From Sphingobium psychrophilum (GTDB taxonomy: Bacteria; Pseudomonadota; Alphaproteobacteria; Sphingomonadales; Sphingomonadaceae): a stretch of DNA of 64,000 nt. The notes under the pieces are model-generated. The model had not been told where the DNA came from. It ran no database searches and was given only the letters and a program-made list of their open reading frames with translations. This document shows positions 1 to 8,482 of this stretch, piece by piece. Numbering within the stretch: the stretch's first letter is position 1; the number at the start of each line of letters is the position of its first letter. The translations under genes and the position numbers were made by a program. The DNA lies in the NCBI RefSeq assembly GCF_012927105.1, contig NZ_JABBFV010000018.1, forward strand, positions 1 to 64,000, given 5' to 3'.

Positions 1-14
1 ACCTACGACATGCT

Positions 15-80
15 GTTCCCCGGCGAAGGCCGGGGTCCAGTCCGCAGCGTGGAACTGGACCCCGGCCTTCGCCGGGGAAC
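15..80. repeat. Perfect 27-bp inverted repeat
   Basis: Two perfectly complementary 27-bp arms (15-41 and 54-80) flank a 12-base loop. Each arm carries its own smaller GC-rich fold (CCCCGGC/GCCGGGG). The arm core resembles the mobile intergenic GC-rich elements common in sphingomonads, and a related, less perfect copy lies at 56897-56956. It lies outside recognised genes near the left edge and could act as a transcription barrier or simply be a dispersed repeat. There is no T-tract, so it is not a classical terminator. Confidence 0.85.
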
Positions 81-580
81 GCTATGACCGTTCCCATGAG
101 TCGCGATCATCGCAATCTGGTATCAGCAACCTACACCACCGGATTCAAACAGGGAATCCCTGGGCAACATTATGCAGCAAAGCCCCTAACAACTGTCCTA
201 GGTTTGGGACGACGGATGCGGCCCTGCTCAGGAACGGCCTTTGTCGATCAGCCTCACATATGCCGCCTGAGCGAAGTGGCCATCTCGCTCAGGCATCCCG
301 TGAATACACCATTTCAAACAGACAAGCCTGTCGAGACGCGCTTCATCCGCTGGGGCCGACCCGGCGAGTTTCAACAGTTTTTGCATGCGCCCCCGTATAT
401 GCAGGCGAGCGATCCGAAAGCACGGCTTTCTGATCTACTGTCAGCCAGAACCAAAGCTCTGCTTGGAAAGCGATGGCCAGAATATCTGTTGTCTCCATGC
501 CGCTTTGGCAAACAAAAGATCATTGACACCTTTTTCGCCAGAACTGATCCGTCAGTGTTCTGCCTGCAGCGCCATTGCCA
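81..580. other. Gene-less stretch with one 10-bp hairpin
   Basis: About 500 bases with no convincing gene. The longest open frames here lack a ribosome-binding site and any recognisable domain. The only structure seen is a perfect 10-bp inverted repeat, GCCTGAGCGA (265-274) and TCGCTCAGGC (285-294), with a 10-base spacer and no T-run. It lies beyond the 3' end of the IclR gene and may hold decayed sequence. Confidence 0.5.
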
Positions 581-1378
581 TCAGGTCGGTGTCGGATTGC
601 CCCTATGTAAGTCGTTAGCAATCACTTCTGCTGTTGTCTGCATCGGCTGCAGGAACTGATGTACCGCATCGTGCATTTTAATTGCGTTGACGAAAAAGGC
701 CAGCGTTAGCGTGCCAATGACAAGATTATTTTGGTCAATCACAGGAACTGCGAGCGAGGATGTCTTACCCGGATTGCGAGTGAATGTATTGAAAGCCCGT
801 GTCGTATGGCCCTTTGCGCGAACTTCCTGCGCCAGATTGTTATTCTCGAACAAATCAATAATGTGGTTCGTGGTTGCTCCCGGCATTAGCTTAAGCGCGG
901 CGATCAGGTCGTGTCGTTCGTCTTCGGGCAGATAGGACAGATAGGCGATGCCCGCCGCGCACTCCAATATCGGCAGGGCGTAGCCGGGATAATAATTGCT
1001 GAAGGTCAGCGTGGTCAGCGAATGGGTGGAATCGCGGATGATCATCGAATGGCCGACATGGCTGGCCAGCGATATCGGCCAGCCGACCTTGCGCGTCAGT
1101 TCCACGATATGCGGCCGCGCCGCCTGCACCAAGCGGGCATGGCCTTGAAAGCCATGCGCAAGCGTCTGCACCAGCGCGGTGGGGCGATAATGTTTGCGCG
1201 ACGGTTCCCGCTCGATCAGCCCTTCGTGCATCAATGTCTGCACGATCCGGCATGCGGTGGGATAGGGCACGTTGGACGTGCGCGCTATTTCCATCATGGA
1301 GATGGTGCCGCCGCGGTTGACCGCCTGCAAGACGGCAATGCCCCGGCTCAGGGATCGGATCGGAACGCCTTTTTCCAT
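581..1378 (-). CDS. IclR-family transcriptional regulator
   Basis: 265 residues, normal for the family. The N-terminal winged helix-turn-helix begins at SLSRGIAVLQAV and continues through SMMEIARTSNVPYPTACRIV (recognition helix). It is followed by the IclR effector-binding domain, with the typical HSLTTLTFSNYYPG and CAAGIAYLSYL segments. The ATG at 1378 is preferred because everything upstream in frame lacks family similarity and runs into the promoter repeat. It is the last gene of a minus-strand run after two deacetylase-like genes, but it has its own 61-base leader carrying an 8-bp palindrome. Copies of a related 15-bp motif occur upstream of several catabolic genes up to 36 kb, so this protein is the best candidate for their common regulator (inference). 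Confidence 0.88.
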   Translation of the reverse strand: MEKGVPIRSLSRGIAVLQAVNRGGTISMMEIARTSNVPYPTACRIVQTLMHEGLIEREPSRKHYRPTALVQTLAHGFQGHARLVQAARPHIVELTRKVGWPISLASHVGHSMIIRDSTHSLTTLTFSNYYPGYALPILECAAGIAYLSYLPEDERHDLIAALKLMPGATTNHIIDLFENNNLAQEVRAKGHTTRAFNTFTRNPGKTSSLAVPVIDQNNLVIGTLTLAFFVNAIKMHDAVHQFLQPMQTTAEVIANDLHRGNPTPT

Positions 1379-1418
1379 GACAGGATCATGACATAAGGCT
1401 GGCGGCACGCAACTATTT

Positions 1419-1439
1419 TTTATCCGCCTGACGGATAAA
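1419..1439. promoter_or_regulatory. Probable IclR operator (autoregulatory)
   Basis: Perfect palindrome TTTATCCG-CCTGA-CGGATAAA between the upstream gene's stop and the IclR start. On the minus strand positions 1435-1421 read TCCGTCAGGCGGATA, which matches 13 of 15 bases of a site at 15456-15470 and resembles sites at 9092, 15495, 24211 and 24243. The position fits autoregulation. Confidence 0.6.
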
Positions 1440-2360
1440 TCAGGGAATGGCTGCGGCGTCGACAATCTGGTCGCCGCGCGCGAACCAGTTGCCACTGCGC
1501 CCCGCCAGATCGGCCAGCAATCCCTCAAAAGCGTCGATGCGGTAGGGCAGGCCCATGATATAGGGCGTCAGGTGCAGGGGCAGCACCCGTCCGCCGAACC
1601 GCGCCGCCTCCGCCGTCAGCCAGTCATGGGCGTCGCCGATCTGCTGCGCATAGCTGTCGACCGAATGCTGCTGCGCCACCAATATCTGGCGATCGGCCAG
1701 TTCGTGGTTGAGCGGCAGGTTGATGAGGCTCCCGGCATCCGTATCGAACCGATAGGGGAGTTCGTCATTCACCCAGTCGCACATATAATCGACCCCTGCC
1801 TCCACCAGCAGGCGCGGCGTGTTGAACGATTGCGACCGTGCGATCGAATGCCAGCCGCGCGGGCGGACGCCAGCAATCCGTTCCAGCGTATCGAGCGAGC
1901 GCAGGATCAGGTCGCGTTCGACGCCTTCGTCCAGGCCGCTGGCGATGGTGCCGTTCATGTCTGTGCTGTGGGCGATGATCTCATGCCCCTCCGCCACAAT
2001 GTCGGCGACGATGGACGGATAGCGTTCGGCGATGGCGGCGTTGACCGCGACCGACACCTTGACGCCGACCTTGGCAAAGGCGTCGAGCAGACGATAGAAG
2101 CCGACGCGCGTACCGTAATCGCGCGCGGTGTAGTGGCGAAAGTCGGGATAGGCGGTCTGCATATGACCTGGTGCGCGGAACGGCGTGTCGCTGGGCGTGA
2201 TCGGGAACCATTCCAGGCTGACCATCATCCATGTGGCGACGCTCTTGCCGTCCGGCCAGGCGACGGGTGGCCGGTCGAACAGGCTGCTCCACGAATACAA
2301 AGCGTGGTCCATGCCCTTGGTGCGCTTCGGGTAGGTCAGATAAGCAGGATCGAGCGCCAT
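1440..2360 (-). CDS. Polysaccharide deacetylase / PuuE-like family protein
   Basis: 306-residue cytoplasmic protein (no signal peptide) with the NodB-type polysaccharide-deacetylase fold. The pattern is that of the PuuE allantoinase-like branch: WPDGKSVATWMMVSLEW near residue 35, ARDYGTRVGFYRLLD, GHEIIAHSTDMN at the motif-2 position, and a late HLTPYIMGLPYR block. The canonical Asp-His-His metal set of chitin deacetylases is not intact, as in PuuE. Members of this branch hydrolyse C-N bonds in small cyclic amides (allantoin, and as I recall some cyclic imides), so an amide-ring substrate is more likely than a polysaccharide. Its start shares one base with the stop of the upstream paralogue, indicating co-translation. 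The substrate is unknown. Confidence 0.8.
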   Translation of the reverse strand: MALDPAYLTYPKRTKGMDHALYSWSSLFDRPPVAWPDGKSVATWMMVSLEWFPITPSDTPFRAPGHMQTAYPDFRHYTARDYGTRVGFYRLLDAFAKVGVKVSVAVNAAIAERYPSIVADIVAEGHEIIAHSTDMNGTIASGLDEGVERDLILRSLDTLERIAGVRPRGWHSIARSQSFNTPRLLVEAGVDYMCDWVNDELPYRFDTDAGSLINLPLNHELADRQILVAQQHSVDSYAQQIGDAHDWLTAEAARFGGRVLPLHLTPYIMGLPYRIDAFEGLLADLAGRSGNWFARGDQIVDAAAIP

Positions 2361-3286
2361 CAGCGTGCCTCCCCAATGTAGCGCGCAGCGTCCTGCACGG
2401 CGGCGTCATAATCATGGGCCAGGAAATGATCGGCGATATCGCCGCTCCGCGTAATCCACGCGCGGCCGTCTGCCGCGATGTGGCGCAACACCTCTTCGAA
2501 CGGGCCGATGCGGTGCGGCTGGCCGATCAGATAAGCGTGGAGCGGAATGCACATCACCGTTCCAGACGCCGCGCCCTCGGCCGCCAGCCGATCATATTGA
2601 CGGATCAGCGTATCGGCATAGTCGCGCGGGCTCATATTATAGACGGAGAAGCCATAATGGTCGTTCACTTCCAGGCTGTAGGGCATGGAGATGAGCTTGC
2701 CGTTCGCGACATGCACCGGGCCGGGCTGATCGTCATGATAGAGATCGCAGGTATAGGTCAGCCCATATTCCGCAATCAGGTCCAGCGTGCGCGGCGTGTG
2801 GGTTAGGGCAGGGGCCAGCCAGCCCTTGATCGTCTGGCCCGTCGCGTCCCGCACGGTCTTGATCGCATCCTCGATCAGCGCGCGTTCCTGCGCTTCGTCC
2901 ATGCCGTAGCTGTAGCGGGTATTGTACACGCCATGGCTGAAAAATTCCCAGCCTAGGGCGTTCACCTGGTCGATGATCTCCGGGCAATGCTGGCACATGG
3001 CAACCGACAGCGACACCGATCCCCTGAAGCCATAGCGTTCCATGACTTCGGCCAGCCGATAATGGCCGACGCGGTTGCCATAATCGCGATGGGCGTAGCC
3101 GACGACGTCGGGATGCGGCTTTGCCCAGCTCTTGCGATGGGGATTGGCGGGCGGGTCCAGTTCATAAAATTCGATATTGGGCGACACCCAGACCGCGACG
3201 GATTTGCCGCCCGGCCACTGGATTTTCGCCCGGTCGCGATAGGGCCGGAAGTCGTACAGCCCCGGATCGGCTTGCCCCTCGCGCAT
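2360..3286 (-). CDS. Polysaccharide deacetylase / PuuE-like family protein
   Basis: 308 residues and a divergent paralogue of the next gene in the operon. It shares the opening WPGGKSVAVWVSPNIEFYEL, the HRDYGNRVGHYRLAEVMERYG segment, FFSHGVYN at the motif-2 position, the GWLAPALTHTPRTLDLIAEYG block and HAYLIGQPHR near the C-terminus. There is no secretion signal. It overlaps the isochorismatase-type gene upstream by one base (3286), so the hydrolase and the two deacetylase-like proteins are translationally coupled. By family this could be a cytoplasmic ring-opening amidase. Having two non-identical copies in tandem suggests a hetero-oligomer or two successive substrates, which is inference only. 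Confidence 0.82.
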   Translation of the reverse strand: MREGQADPGLYDFRPYRDRAKIQWPGGKSVAVWVSPNIEFYELDPPANPHRKSWAKPHPDVVGYAHRDYGNRVGHYRLAEVMERYGFRGSVSLSVAMCQHCPEIIDQVNALGWEFFSHGVYNTRYSYGMDEAQERALIEDAIKTVRDATGQTIKGWLAPALTHTPRTLDLIAEYGLTYTCDLYHDDQPGPVHVANGKLISMPYSLEVNDHYGFSVYNMSPRDYADTLIRQYDRLAAEGAASGTVMCIPLHAYLIGQPHRIGPFEEVLRHIAADGRAWITRSGDIADHFLAHDYDAAVQDAARYIGEAR

Positions 3287-3966
3287 CAGCGGGCCTCCAG
3301 CCAGTCGATCACCGCCTGCACCGGCTCGACATCGGCATATTTGATCAGCAGGTCGGTCAGGTTGGCGAAATGATAGCTTTCATGCTTGTCGGCGCAGGTT
3401 TCGATCGGGACGATCGCACGAAAGCCATAGGACAGCGCATCTACGGCGGTCGCGCGCACGCAGCCCGACGTGCTGCCGCCGGTGACGACGACCGTGTCGA
3501 CCTTGTGCCAGCGCAGATAGCTGTTGAGCTGCGTCTCAAAGAAGGCCGATGGCATCCGCTTGGTATATTGCAGGTCGTCGGGATCGATCTGACAGCGCGG
3601 GTCGAAGGCATGCCGGTCGCTGCCGTAACGGATATTCTGCAGGGAATCCGGCGTGTCGGTGCGCGTGCCCCACACGCCTGCGTCACCCGCATCATCCTTA
3701 TACCCCACGCGCGACCAAATGACCGGCATCCCGCGGGTCCGGGCCAGGCGAGAGATGGTGTTGGTGTATTCTATCTGGCGCGGATCGGTTTCATAGGCCG
3801 TCTTGAACATGTCGATCCGGGTATAGGCCTGCTGAAAATCGACGTTCACGATGGCCAGTTTCTCGCCGAAGCCGAACTTCTTGCGCGCGGGGTTGGCCAG
3901 CACATCCTCGAACAACTGGCGTGCGCTCTTGTCCTCGCACAGCATTTTCGTGCCGATGATCGTCAT
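3286..3966 (-). CDS. Isochorismatase-family (cysteine) amidohydrolase
   Basis: 226 residues with the Rossmann-like cysteine hydrolase fold. The catalytic triad is visible: Asp43 in VNVDFQQAY, Lys136 in YTKRMPSAF and Cys169 in GGSTSGCVRATAVDAL. The long N-terminus and the SAFFETQL motif resemble the N-carbamoylsarcosine amidase/maleamate amidase branch rather than true isochorismatases. The likely role is hydrolysis of a linear amide or carbamoyl intermediate to an acid plus ammonia. It overlaps the upstream lyase gene by 4 bases and abuts the PuuE-like genes downstream, so the order fits sequential opening and deamidation of a small N-containing compound. The substrate is unassigned. Confidence 0.85.
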   Translation of the reverse strand: MTIIGTKMLCEDKSARQLFEDVLANPARKKFGFGEKLAIVNVDFQQAYTRIDMFKTAYETDPRQIEYTNTISRLARTRGMPVIWSRVGYKDDAGDAGVWGTRTDTPDSLQNIRYGSDRHAFDPRCQIDPDDLQYTKRMPSAFFETQLNSYLRWHKVDTVVVTGGSTSGCVRATAVDALSYGFRAIVPIETCADKHESYHFANLTDLLIKYADVEPVQAVIDWLEAR

Positions 3967-4913
3967 GCAACCTCCTTGTGACGCGCCGCGGGGCTGAACC
4001 CCAGCGGCAGACCTGCGTCGGGAATGAAACCGTAAAGCGGCTCGCCGACCAGCGTCTCCGCCAATATTGACCGCACAGCGATCAGCGCGTCGATGTTGAT
4101 GCCTGTACGCAAACCCATCGCCTCAAGCATGAATACCAGGTCTTCGGTCACGATATTGCCCGAAGCACCGGGCGCGAACGGACAGCCGCCCAGGCCGCCC
4201 AGCGAACTGTCGAGCGTCGTCAATCCGCAGTCGAGCGCCGCGAGCGCGTTGGCAAGGCCAAGGCCGCGGGTGTTGTGCAGGTGGATGCCGGTCAGCGCAG
4301 CGTCACCCACGGTGCCCCGTATCAATGCGATCATCCGCTTAACCGCCGCCGGATCGGCATAGCCGGTCGTGTCGGACAGCCCGACTTCGTTACAGCCCGC
4401 TGCCATCAATCCTTCGGCCAGGCGCGCGATCTGCGAGTCGGGGATGGCCCCTTCCAGCGTGCAGCCGAAGGCGGTCGACAGGCTGCCCTCGAAATGGGGG
4501 CGTTCGGCCACCGGCAGCGCGGCGATCATCGCGCCGATTGCGGCGGCTTCCTCCAGCACCTGTACATGGGTGCGGCGCAGGTTGCGCAGCGAATGGGTTT
4601 CGGACACGGACAGGGGCAGGGTGATCTTGTGTGCGCCCGCCGCGATCGCCGCCGCCGCGCCGCGCGCATTGGGCACCAGCACCGCTACGGTCAGGCCGGG
4701 GATGGTGCGGGCGTGGGCAACGACCTCGGCGGTGTCCGCCAGTTGCGGCAGCAGCTTTGCCGGGACGAAGCTGCCCACCTCGATCTCGCGCACGCCGGCC
4801 GCCGCCTCGGCAGTGATCCACGCCTTTTTGGCGTCCAGCGGCATGATCGCGTCGATGCTCTGCAACCCGTCGCGCGGCCCCACTTCGCTGACCAGTATAT
4901 CGATGTCCGCCAT
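3963..4913 (-). CDS. HMG-CoA lyase-like DRE-TIM metallolyase
   Basis: 316-residue TIM-barrel acyl-CoA lyase. Visible motifs are SEVGPRDGLQ at the start (the RDGLQ signature), GLSDTTGYADP, the metal-binding HLHNTRGLG and the hydroxymethylglutaryl-CoA-lyase signature GGCPFAPGASGN. The family cleaves 3-hydroxy-3-methyl (or related) acyl-CoA into acetyl-CoA and a keto acid. The start at 4913 is chosen for a GGAAGG ribosome site 7 bases upstream; an in-frame ATG at 4949 has none. It is the first gene of the minus operon and diverges from a class III CoA-transferase that could supply its CoA thioester. A leucine-pathway HMG-CoA lyase role is less likely without neighbouring acyl-CoA carboxylase genes. 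Confidence 0.88.
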   Translation of the reverse strand: MADIDILVSEVGPRDGLQSIDAIMPLDAKKAWITAEAAAGVREIEVGSFVPAKLLPQLADTAEVVAHARTIPGLTVAVLVPNARGAAAAIAAGAHKITLPLSVSETHSLRNLRRTHVQVLEEAAAIGAMIAALPVAERPHFEGSLSTAFGCTLEGAIPDSQIARLAEGLMAAGCNEVGLSDTTGYADPAAVKRMIALIRGTVGDAALTGIHLHNTRGLGLANALAALDCGLTTLDSSLGGLGGCPFAPGASGNIVTEDLVFMLEAMGLRTGINIDALIAVRSILAETLVGEPLYGFIPDAGLPLGFSPAARHKEVA

Positions 4914-4942
4914 GCTGCCGCCTTCCGACTCTCTTGCACTAT

Positions 4943-4962
4943 TTGTCATATATCTATATCAA
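4943..4962. promoter_or_regulatory. Candidate GntR operator (site B)
   Basis: Near-palindromic 20-mer TTGTCATATATCTATATCAA in the 93-base divergent promoter between the lyase and CoA-transferase genes. It matches the site at 7010-7029 at 15 of 20 positions (TTGTnATAnnnCTATAnCAA). One GntR-family protein is encoded between the two sites. Confidence 0.65.
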
Positions 4963-5006
4963 ATGGAAAGCGCGATCCGGCGCAAGCAAAATATGCAGGA
5001 TGATCG

Positions 5007-6188
5007 ATGGACGCGAACGCATTGCCCCTTGCCGGACTCAAGGTCGTGGAGTTTACCCACATGGTGATGGGGCCATCGATCGGCGTCATCCTGGGCGATC
5101 TGGGCTCCGAAGTGGTCAAGGTGGAGCCGATCGGCGGCGACCAGACCCGCCGATTGCTGGGATCGGGCGCGGGCTATTTCCCGATGTTCAACCGCAACAA
5201 GCGCAGCCTCTGCCTCGACCTGAAAAGCGGTGAAGGCGTCAAGATCGCCCGCCAACTGGCCGATGAGGCTGACATATTGATCGAGAATTTCCGCCCCGGC
5301 ACGCTCGCCAAACTGGGGTTGGCGCCGGACAGTTTCGCCGATAGCAATCCGGGCCTCATCTATTGTTCGGCCAAGGGGTTCTTGGCCGGCCCCTACGAAC
5401 ATCGCACCGCGCTGGACGAAGTCACGCAGATGATGGGCGGCCTTGCCTATATGACAGGCCCGCCCGGACGCCCCCTGCGCGCCGGATCGTCGGTGATCGA
5501 CATTGCCGGCGGCATGTTCGGCGTGATCGGCATTCTTGCCGCACTCGAACGCCGCCATCGGACCGGCAAAGGCGGCGAGGTGCGCTGTTCGCTTTACGAA
5601 ACCACCGCCTTCCTGGTCGGCCAGCATATGGCGCAGCAGGCGGTGACCGGCAAGGCGCCGGGGCCGATGCCGGTCCGCATTTCCGCCTGGGCGATTTACG
5701 ATGTGTTCGATACCGCGACCCCGGACGAGCAATTGTTCGTGGGCGTGGTCAGCGATTCGCAGTGGGTGACGTTCTGCGAGGCGTTCGACCTCGGCGCTTT
5801 GGGCGCTGATCCGGCCTATCGCGCCAATAACCAGCGGGTCATGGCCCGCGACGTCATCCTGCCACAGGTCCGGGCGCTGTTCGCGGCGATGGACCGCGCC
5901 GTGCTGGTGGAAAAGCTGGAGAGGATCGGGCTTCCCTTCGCCCCGATCATGCGGCCGGACGAATTGTTCGACGATCCGCACCTGAATGCTGGCGGATTGC
6001 TCGACGTGACCCTGCCGGACGGCACGGCCACGCGCCTGCCCGGATTGCCGATGGAACTGGACGGCAAACGCTTCGGCCTGCAACGCGACATCCCCGGCAT
6101 CGGCGCCGATGCGCAGGATGTTCTGGCGGAACTGGGCTATACGCCCGAAGCCATTGCCGCGATGCGGGAAGCCGGGCGGATCGCCTAA
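5007..6188 (+). CDS. Class III CoA-transferase (CaiB/BaiF family)
   Basis: 393 residues, the usual size for family III. The N-terminal PLAGLKVVEFTHMVMGP and LGDLGSEVVKVEPIGGDQTR blocks bind CoA, NRNKRSLCLDLKSGEG is the family signature, and Asp165 in GSSVIDIAGGM is the expected acyl-anhydride-forming aspartate. The enzyme moves CoA between carboxylic acids. Beside an HMG-CoA-lyase-like gene and LeuCD-like hydro-lyases it plausibly activates a (branched) dicarboxylate before C-C cleavage; that pathway role is inference. The gene ends 4 bases inside the convergent GntR gene. Confidence 0.9.
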   Translation: MDANALPLAGLKVVEFTHMVMGPSIGVILGDLGSEVVKVEPIGGDQTRRLLGSGAGYFPMFNRNKRSLCLDLKSGEGVKIARQLADEADILIENFRPGTLAKLGLAPDSFADSNPGLIYCSAKGFLAGPYEHRTALDEVTQMMGGLAYMTGPPGRPLRAGSSVIDIAGGMFGVIGILAALERRHRTGKGGEVRCSLYETTAFLVGQHMAQQAVTGKAPGPMPVRISAWAIYDVFDTATPDEQLFVGVVSDSQWVTFCEAFDLGALGADPAYRANNQRVMARDVILPQVRALFAAMDRAVLVEKLERIGLPFAPIMRPDELFDDPHLNAGGLLDVTLPDGTATRLPGLPMELDGKRFGLQRDIPGIGADAQDVLAELGYTPEAIAAMREAGRIA

Positions 6189-6940
6189 CCCGCGCCAATC
6201 TCGATCCGGTTGGTTTCGTGCAGGTCCAGGCTGATCCTGTAACGGTCGGCCCGATAATGGGCTATCGTCAGCAGCACGGGTTGGTCGCTCGTATCCGTCA
6301 CTAGCCGCTCGACTCGCAGCAGCGGCGCGCGCGCCTCGATTGCCAGCGCTTGCGCCAGAACCGGGGTCGCGAGCACCGCTTCGATCGTCTGTCGCGCGGC
6401 ACCGATCGTGACACCTGCATCGCGCAGCAGGCTCAACATCGGCTGGGCGGTCAGATTGTCGCGCGTCGCCAGCCGCCCCAGCGTTTCGGGAATATAGCTG
6501 ACGATCTCCCCCAGCGGCATGTCGTCCAGCCAGCGGATGCGCACCGCACGGACCAGCGCTGCCCCAGAGGGCAGGCGCATCCGCCCGGCCAGCGCAATAT
6601 CCGCCGTTTCCGAAGTGATTTCGACCACTTCGACCCGCGTATTGCGCCCGAACGCGACCAGCGATTCGACCGCCTGATCGATATTTGCCTCGATCGGCTT
6701 GGCGGACGTCTGAAAGCAGACCCGCGTACCGGTGCGCCTGCGCCGTTCGACAAAGCCTTCCAAGGCGAGTTCATCCAATGCACGCCGTGCGGTGATCCGC
6801 GACACGGCGAACCGTTCACCCAGTTCATGCTCGGTCGGCAGGATAGCGCCGAACGGCTGTTGCCCGGACAATATCTCGTCGCGCAATGCCAGATAGATCT
6901 GGTGATAGAGGGGAACGGCATTGTGCCGGTCGATCGCCAT
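6185..6940 (-). CDS. GntR-family regulator, HutC/UTRA type
   Basis: 251 residues. The N-terminal GntR winged helix runs PLYHQIYLALRDEILSGQ, then LPTEHELGERFAVSRITARRALDELALEGFVERRRRTGT, and is followed by a C-terminal UTRA ligand-binding domain (EVVEITSETADIALAGRM to the end). UTRA regulators sense small acids, sugars or amines. The gene diverges from the LeuC-like gene, and the intergenic region carries a 20-bp near-palindrome (7010-7029) of the TTGT...ACAA kind expected for HutC-type proteins. A second copy controls the lyase/CoA-transferase divergent pair, so local control of both operons is likely. Confidence 0.93.
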   Translation of the reverse strand: MAIDRHNAVPLYHQIYLALRDEILSGQQPFGAILPTEHELGERFAVSRITARRALDELALEGFVERRRRTGTRVCFQTSAKPIEANIDQAVESLVAFGRNTRVEVVEITSETADIALAGRMRLPSGAALVRAVRIRWLDDMPLGEIVSYIPETLGRLATRDNLTAQPMLSLLRDAGVTIGAARQTIEAVLATPVLAQALAIEARAPLLRVERLVTDTSDQPVLLTIAHYRADRYRISLDLHETNRIEIGAG

Positions 6941-7009
6941 GCCGTCCTGTCTCCGCTTGCTGTCCGCGTTCCGCTATAGCGCCTCCCACCTTCAGGGGAA
7001 GCGTTCCAA

Positions 7010-7029
7010 TTGTTATAATGCTATACCAA
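7010..7029. promoter_or_regulatory. Candidate GntR operator (site A)
   Basis: The palindrome TTG-T-TATA-ATGC-TATA-C-CAA lies between the divergent GntR and LeuC-like genes, 44 bases before the latter's ATG. It shares 15 of 20 positions with site B at 4943-4962. Confidence 0.65.
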
Positions 7030-7072
7030 ATAAAATTTCTGGTTTATGCCCTTTGGCAGGAGGTGCCGCACG

Positions 7073-8482
7073 ATGGGCAAAACATTGTTCGAGAAATTGT
7101 GGGACAGCCATGTCATCGCCGATCTGGGCGGCGGCGTCGGCCTGCTGCTGATCGACCGGATATTGCTGCACGAGCGCACCGGCGGGGTTGCGCTCGAAAG
7201 CCTGCGCGATGCGGGGCGGGACGTGCTGGCCTCGCGCCAGACCTTCGTGACGATGGACCATATCGTCGATACGCTGCCCGGTCGCACCGACCGCACCATC
7301 ATGCCGACAGGCACCCAGTTCATCACCGCCACGCGCCGCGCTGCGAACGAAGCGGGACTGACGCTGTTCGACATCGGCGATCCGGGGCAGGGCATCGTCC
7401 ATGTCATTTCGCCCGAACAGGCGATCGTCCTGCCCGGCGCCACGCTGGTCTGCCCGGACAGCCACACCTGTACCCAGGGCGCGATGGGGGCGCTGGCATG
7501 GGGGATCGGATCGACCGAGGCTGAACATGCGCTGGCGACCGCGACCCTGCGCGTGCGCAAGCCGAAGACGATGCGGATTACGGTCAATGGTCGGCTGGGT
7601 ATCGGCGTGACGCCCAAGGACCTGGCGCTGCATATATTGGCGCGTTTCGGGTCGGCCGGGGCGAATGGGCATATCGTCGAATATGCAGGCGAAGCGGTGC
7701 GCGCGCTCGATATCGAGGGACGGTTGACGCTTTGCAATATGGCGACCGAATTGTCCGCCTTTTCCGGCATCATCGCCGCCGACGAAACGACCTTCGATTA
7801 TCTTCAAGGGCGCGCCTATGCCCCGACGGGTGCGGACTGGGACCGGGCGCTGGCGGCCTGGCGGGATTTGCACTCCGATGACGATGCGACCTTCGATGTC
7901 GATCATGTCGTCGACGCCGCCGCCGTCGCGCCGATGGTGACGTGGGGCACCAGCCCCCAGCATAGCGTAGCGCTGGACCAACCCGTCCCGGCGTTCGACG
8001 CTGCATCGGGCCGCGACACCCGCGAGGCGCATGATCGCGCGCTCGCTTATATGGACCTGAAGCCGGGCCAGTCGCTCACCGGTCTGCCGATCGACGCGGC
8101 CTTCATCGGATCGTGCACCAACGCCCGCCTGTCAGACCTGCGCCGCGCCGCCGCCATCCTTCGCGGGCATCGGGTCGCCCCGCATGTGAAGGCGATCTGC
8201 GTTCCCGGCTCTACTTCCGTAAAGGCGCAGGCCGAAGCGGAGGGGCTGGACCGCATCTTCATCGACGCCGGTTTCGAATGGCGGGAAGCGGGCTGTTCCA
8301 TGTGCTTCTTTGCAGGGGGCGAAAGTTTCGGGCAGCGCCAGCGGGTCGTCACCTCCACCAATCGCAATTTCGAAAGTCGGCAGGGGCCGGAGACGCGCTC
8401 CCATCTCGCCTCCCCCGAAACCGTCGCCGCGTCGGCCATCGCCGGCATCCTCACTGACCCGCGCAACAGGGATGCCGCATGA
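7073..8482 (+). CDS. Aconitase/IPMI-family hydro-lyase, large subunit (LeuC-like)
   Basis: 469 residues, the size of LeuC. The 4Fe-4S ligands are visible as GSCTNARLSDL and GCSMCFFAGGE (CxxC), with the substrate motifs VCPDSHTCTQGAMGALAWGIG and SRQTFVTMDHIVDT. The ATG at 7073 follows a good GGAGGT ribosome site. It forms a stereospecific hydro-lyase or isomerase with the small subunit encoded next, overlapping by 4 bases. The context (GntR/UTRA regulator, transporters, no other leu genes) suggests a catabolic dicarboxylate dehydratase, for example of the dimethylmalate or citraconate type, rather than leucine biosynthesis. That distinction cannot be settled from sequence alone. Confidence 0.9.
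   Translation: MGKTLFEKLWDSHVIADLGGGVGLLLIDRILLHERTGGVALESLRDAGRDVLASRQTFVTMDHIVDTLPGRTDRTIMPTGTQFITATRRAANEAGLTLFDIGDPGQGIVHVISPEQAIVLPGATLVCPDSHTCTQGAMGALAWGIGSTEAEHALATATLRVRKPKTMRITVNGRLGIGVTPKDLALHILARFGSAGANGHIVEYAGEAVRALDIEGRLTLCNMATELSAFSGIIAADETTFDYLQGRAYAPTGADWDRALAAWRDLHSDDDATFDVDHVVDAAAVAPMVTWGTSPQHSVALDQPVPAFDAASGRDTREAHDRALAYMDLKPGQSLTGLPIDAAFIGSCTNARLSDLRRAAAILRGHRVAPHVKAICVPGSTSVKAQAEAEGLDRIFIDAGFEWREAGCSMCFFAGGESFGQRQRVVTSTNRNFESRQGPETRSHLASPETVAASAIAGILTDPRNRDAA

Noticed and set aside
84..659. 191-residue plus-strand open frame at the left edge
   Set aside because: No ribosome site, no recognisable domain, rare low-complexity-free but random-looking composition, and its 3' end overlaps the IclR gene on the other strand.
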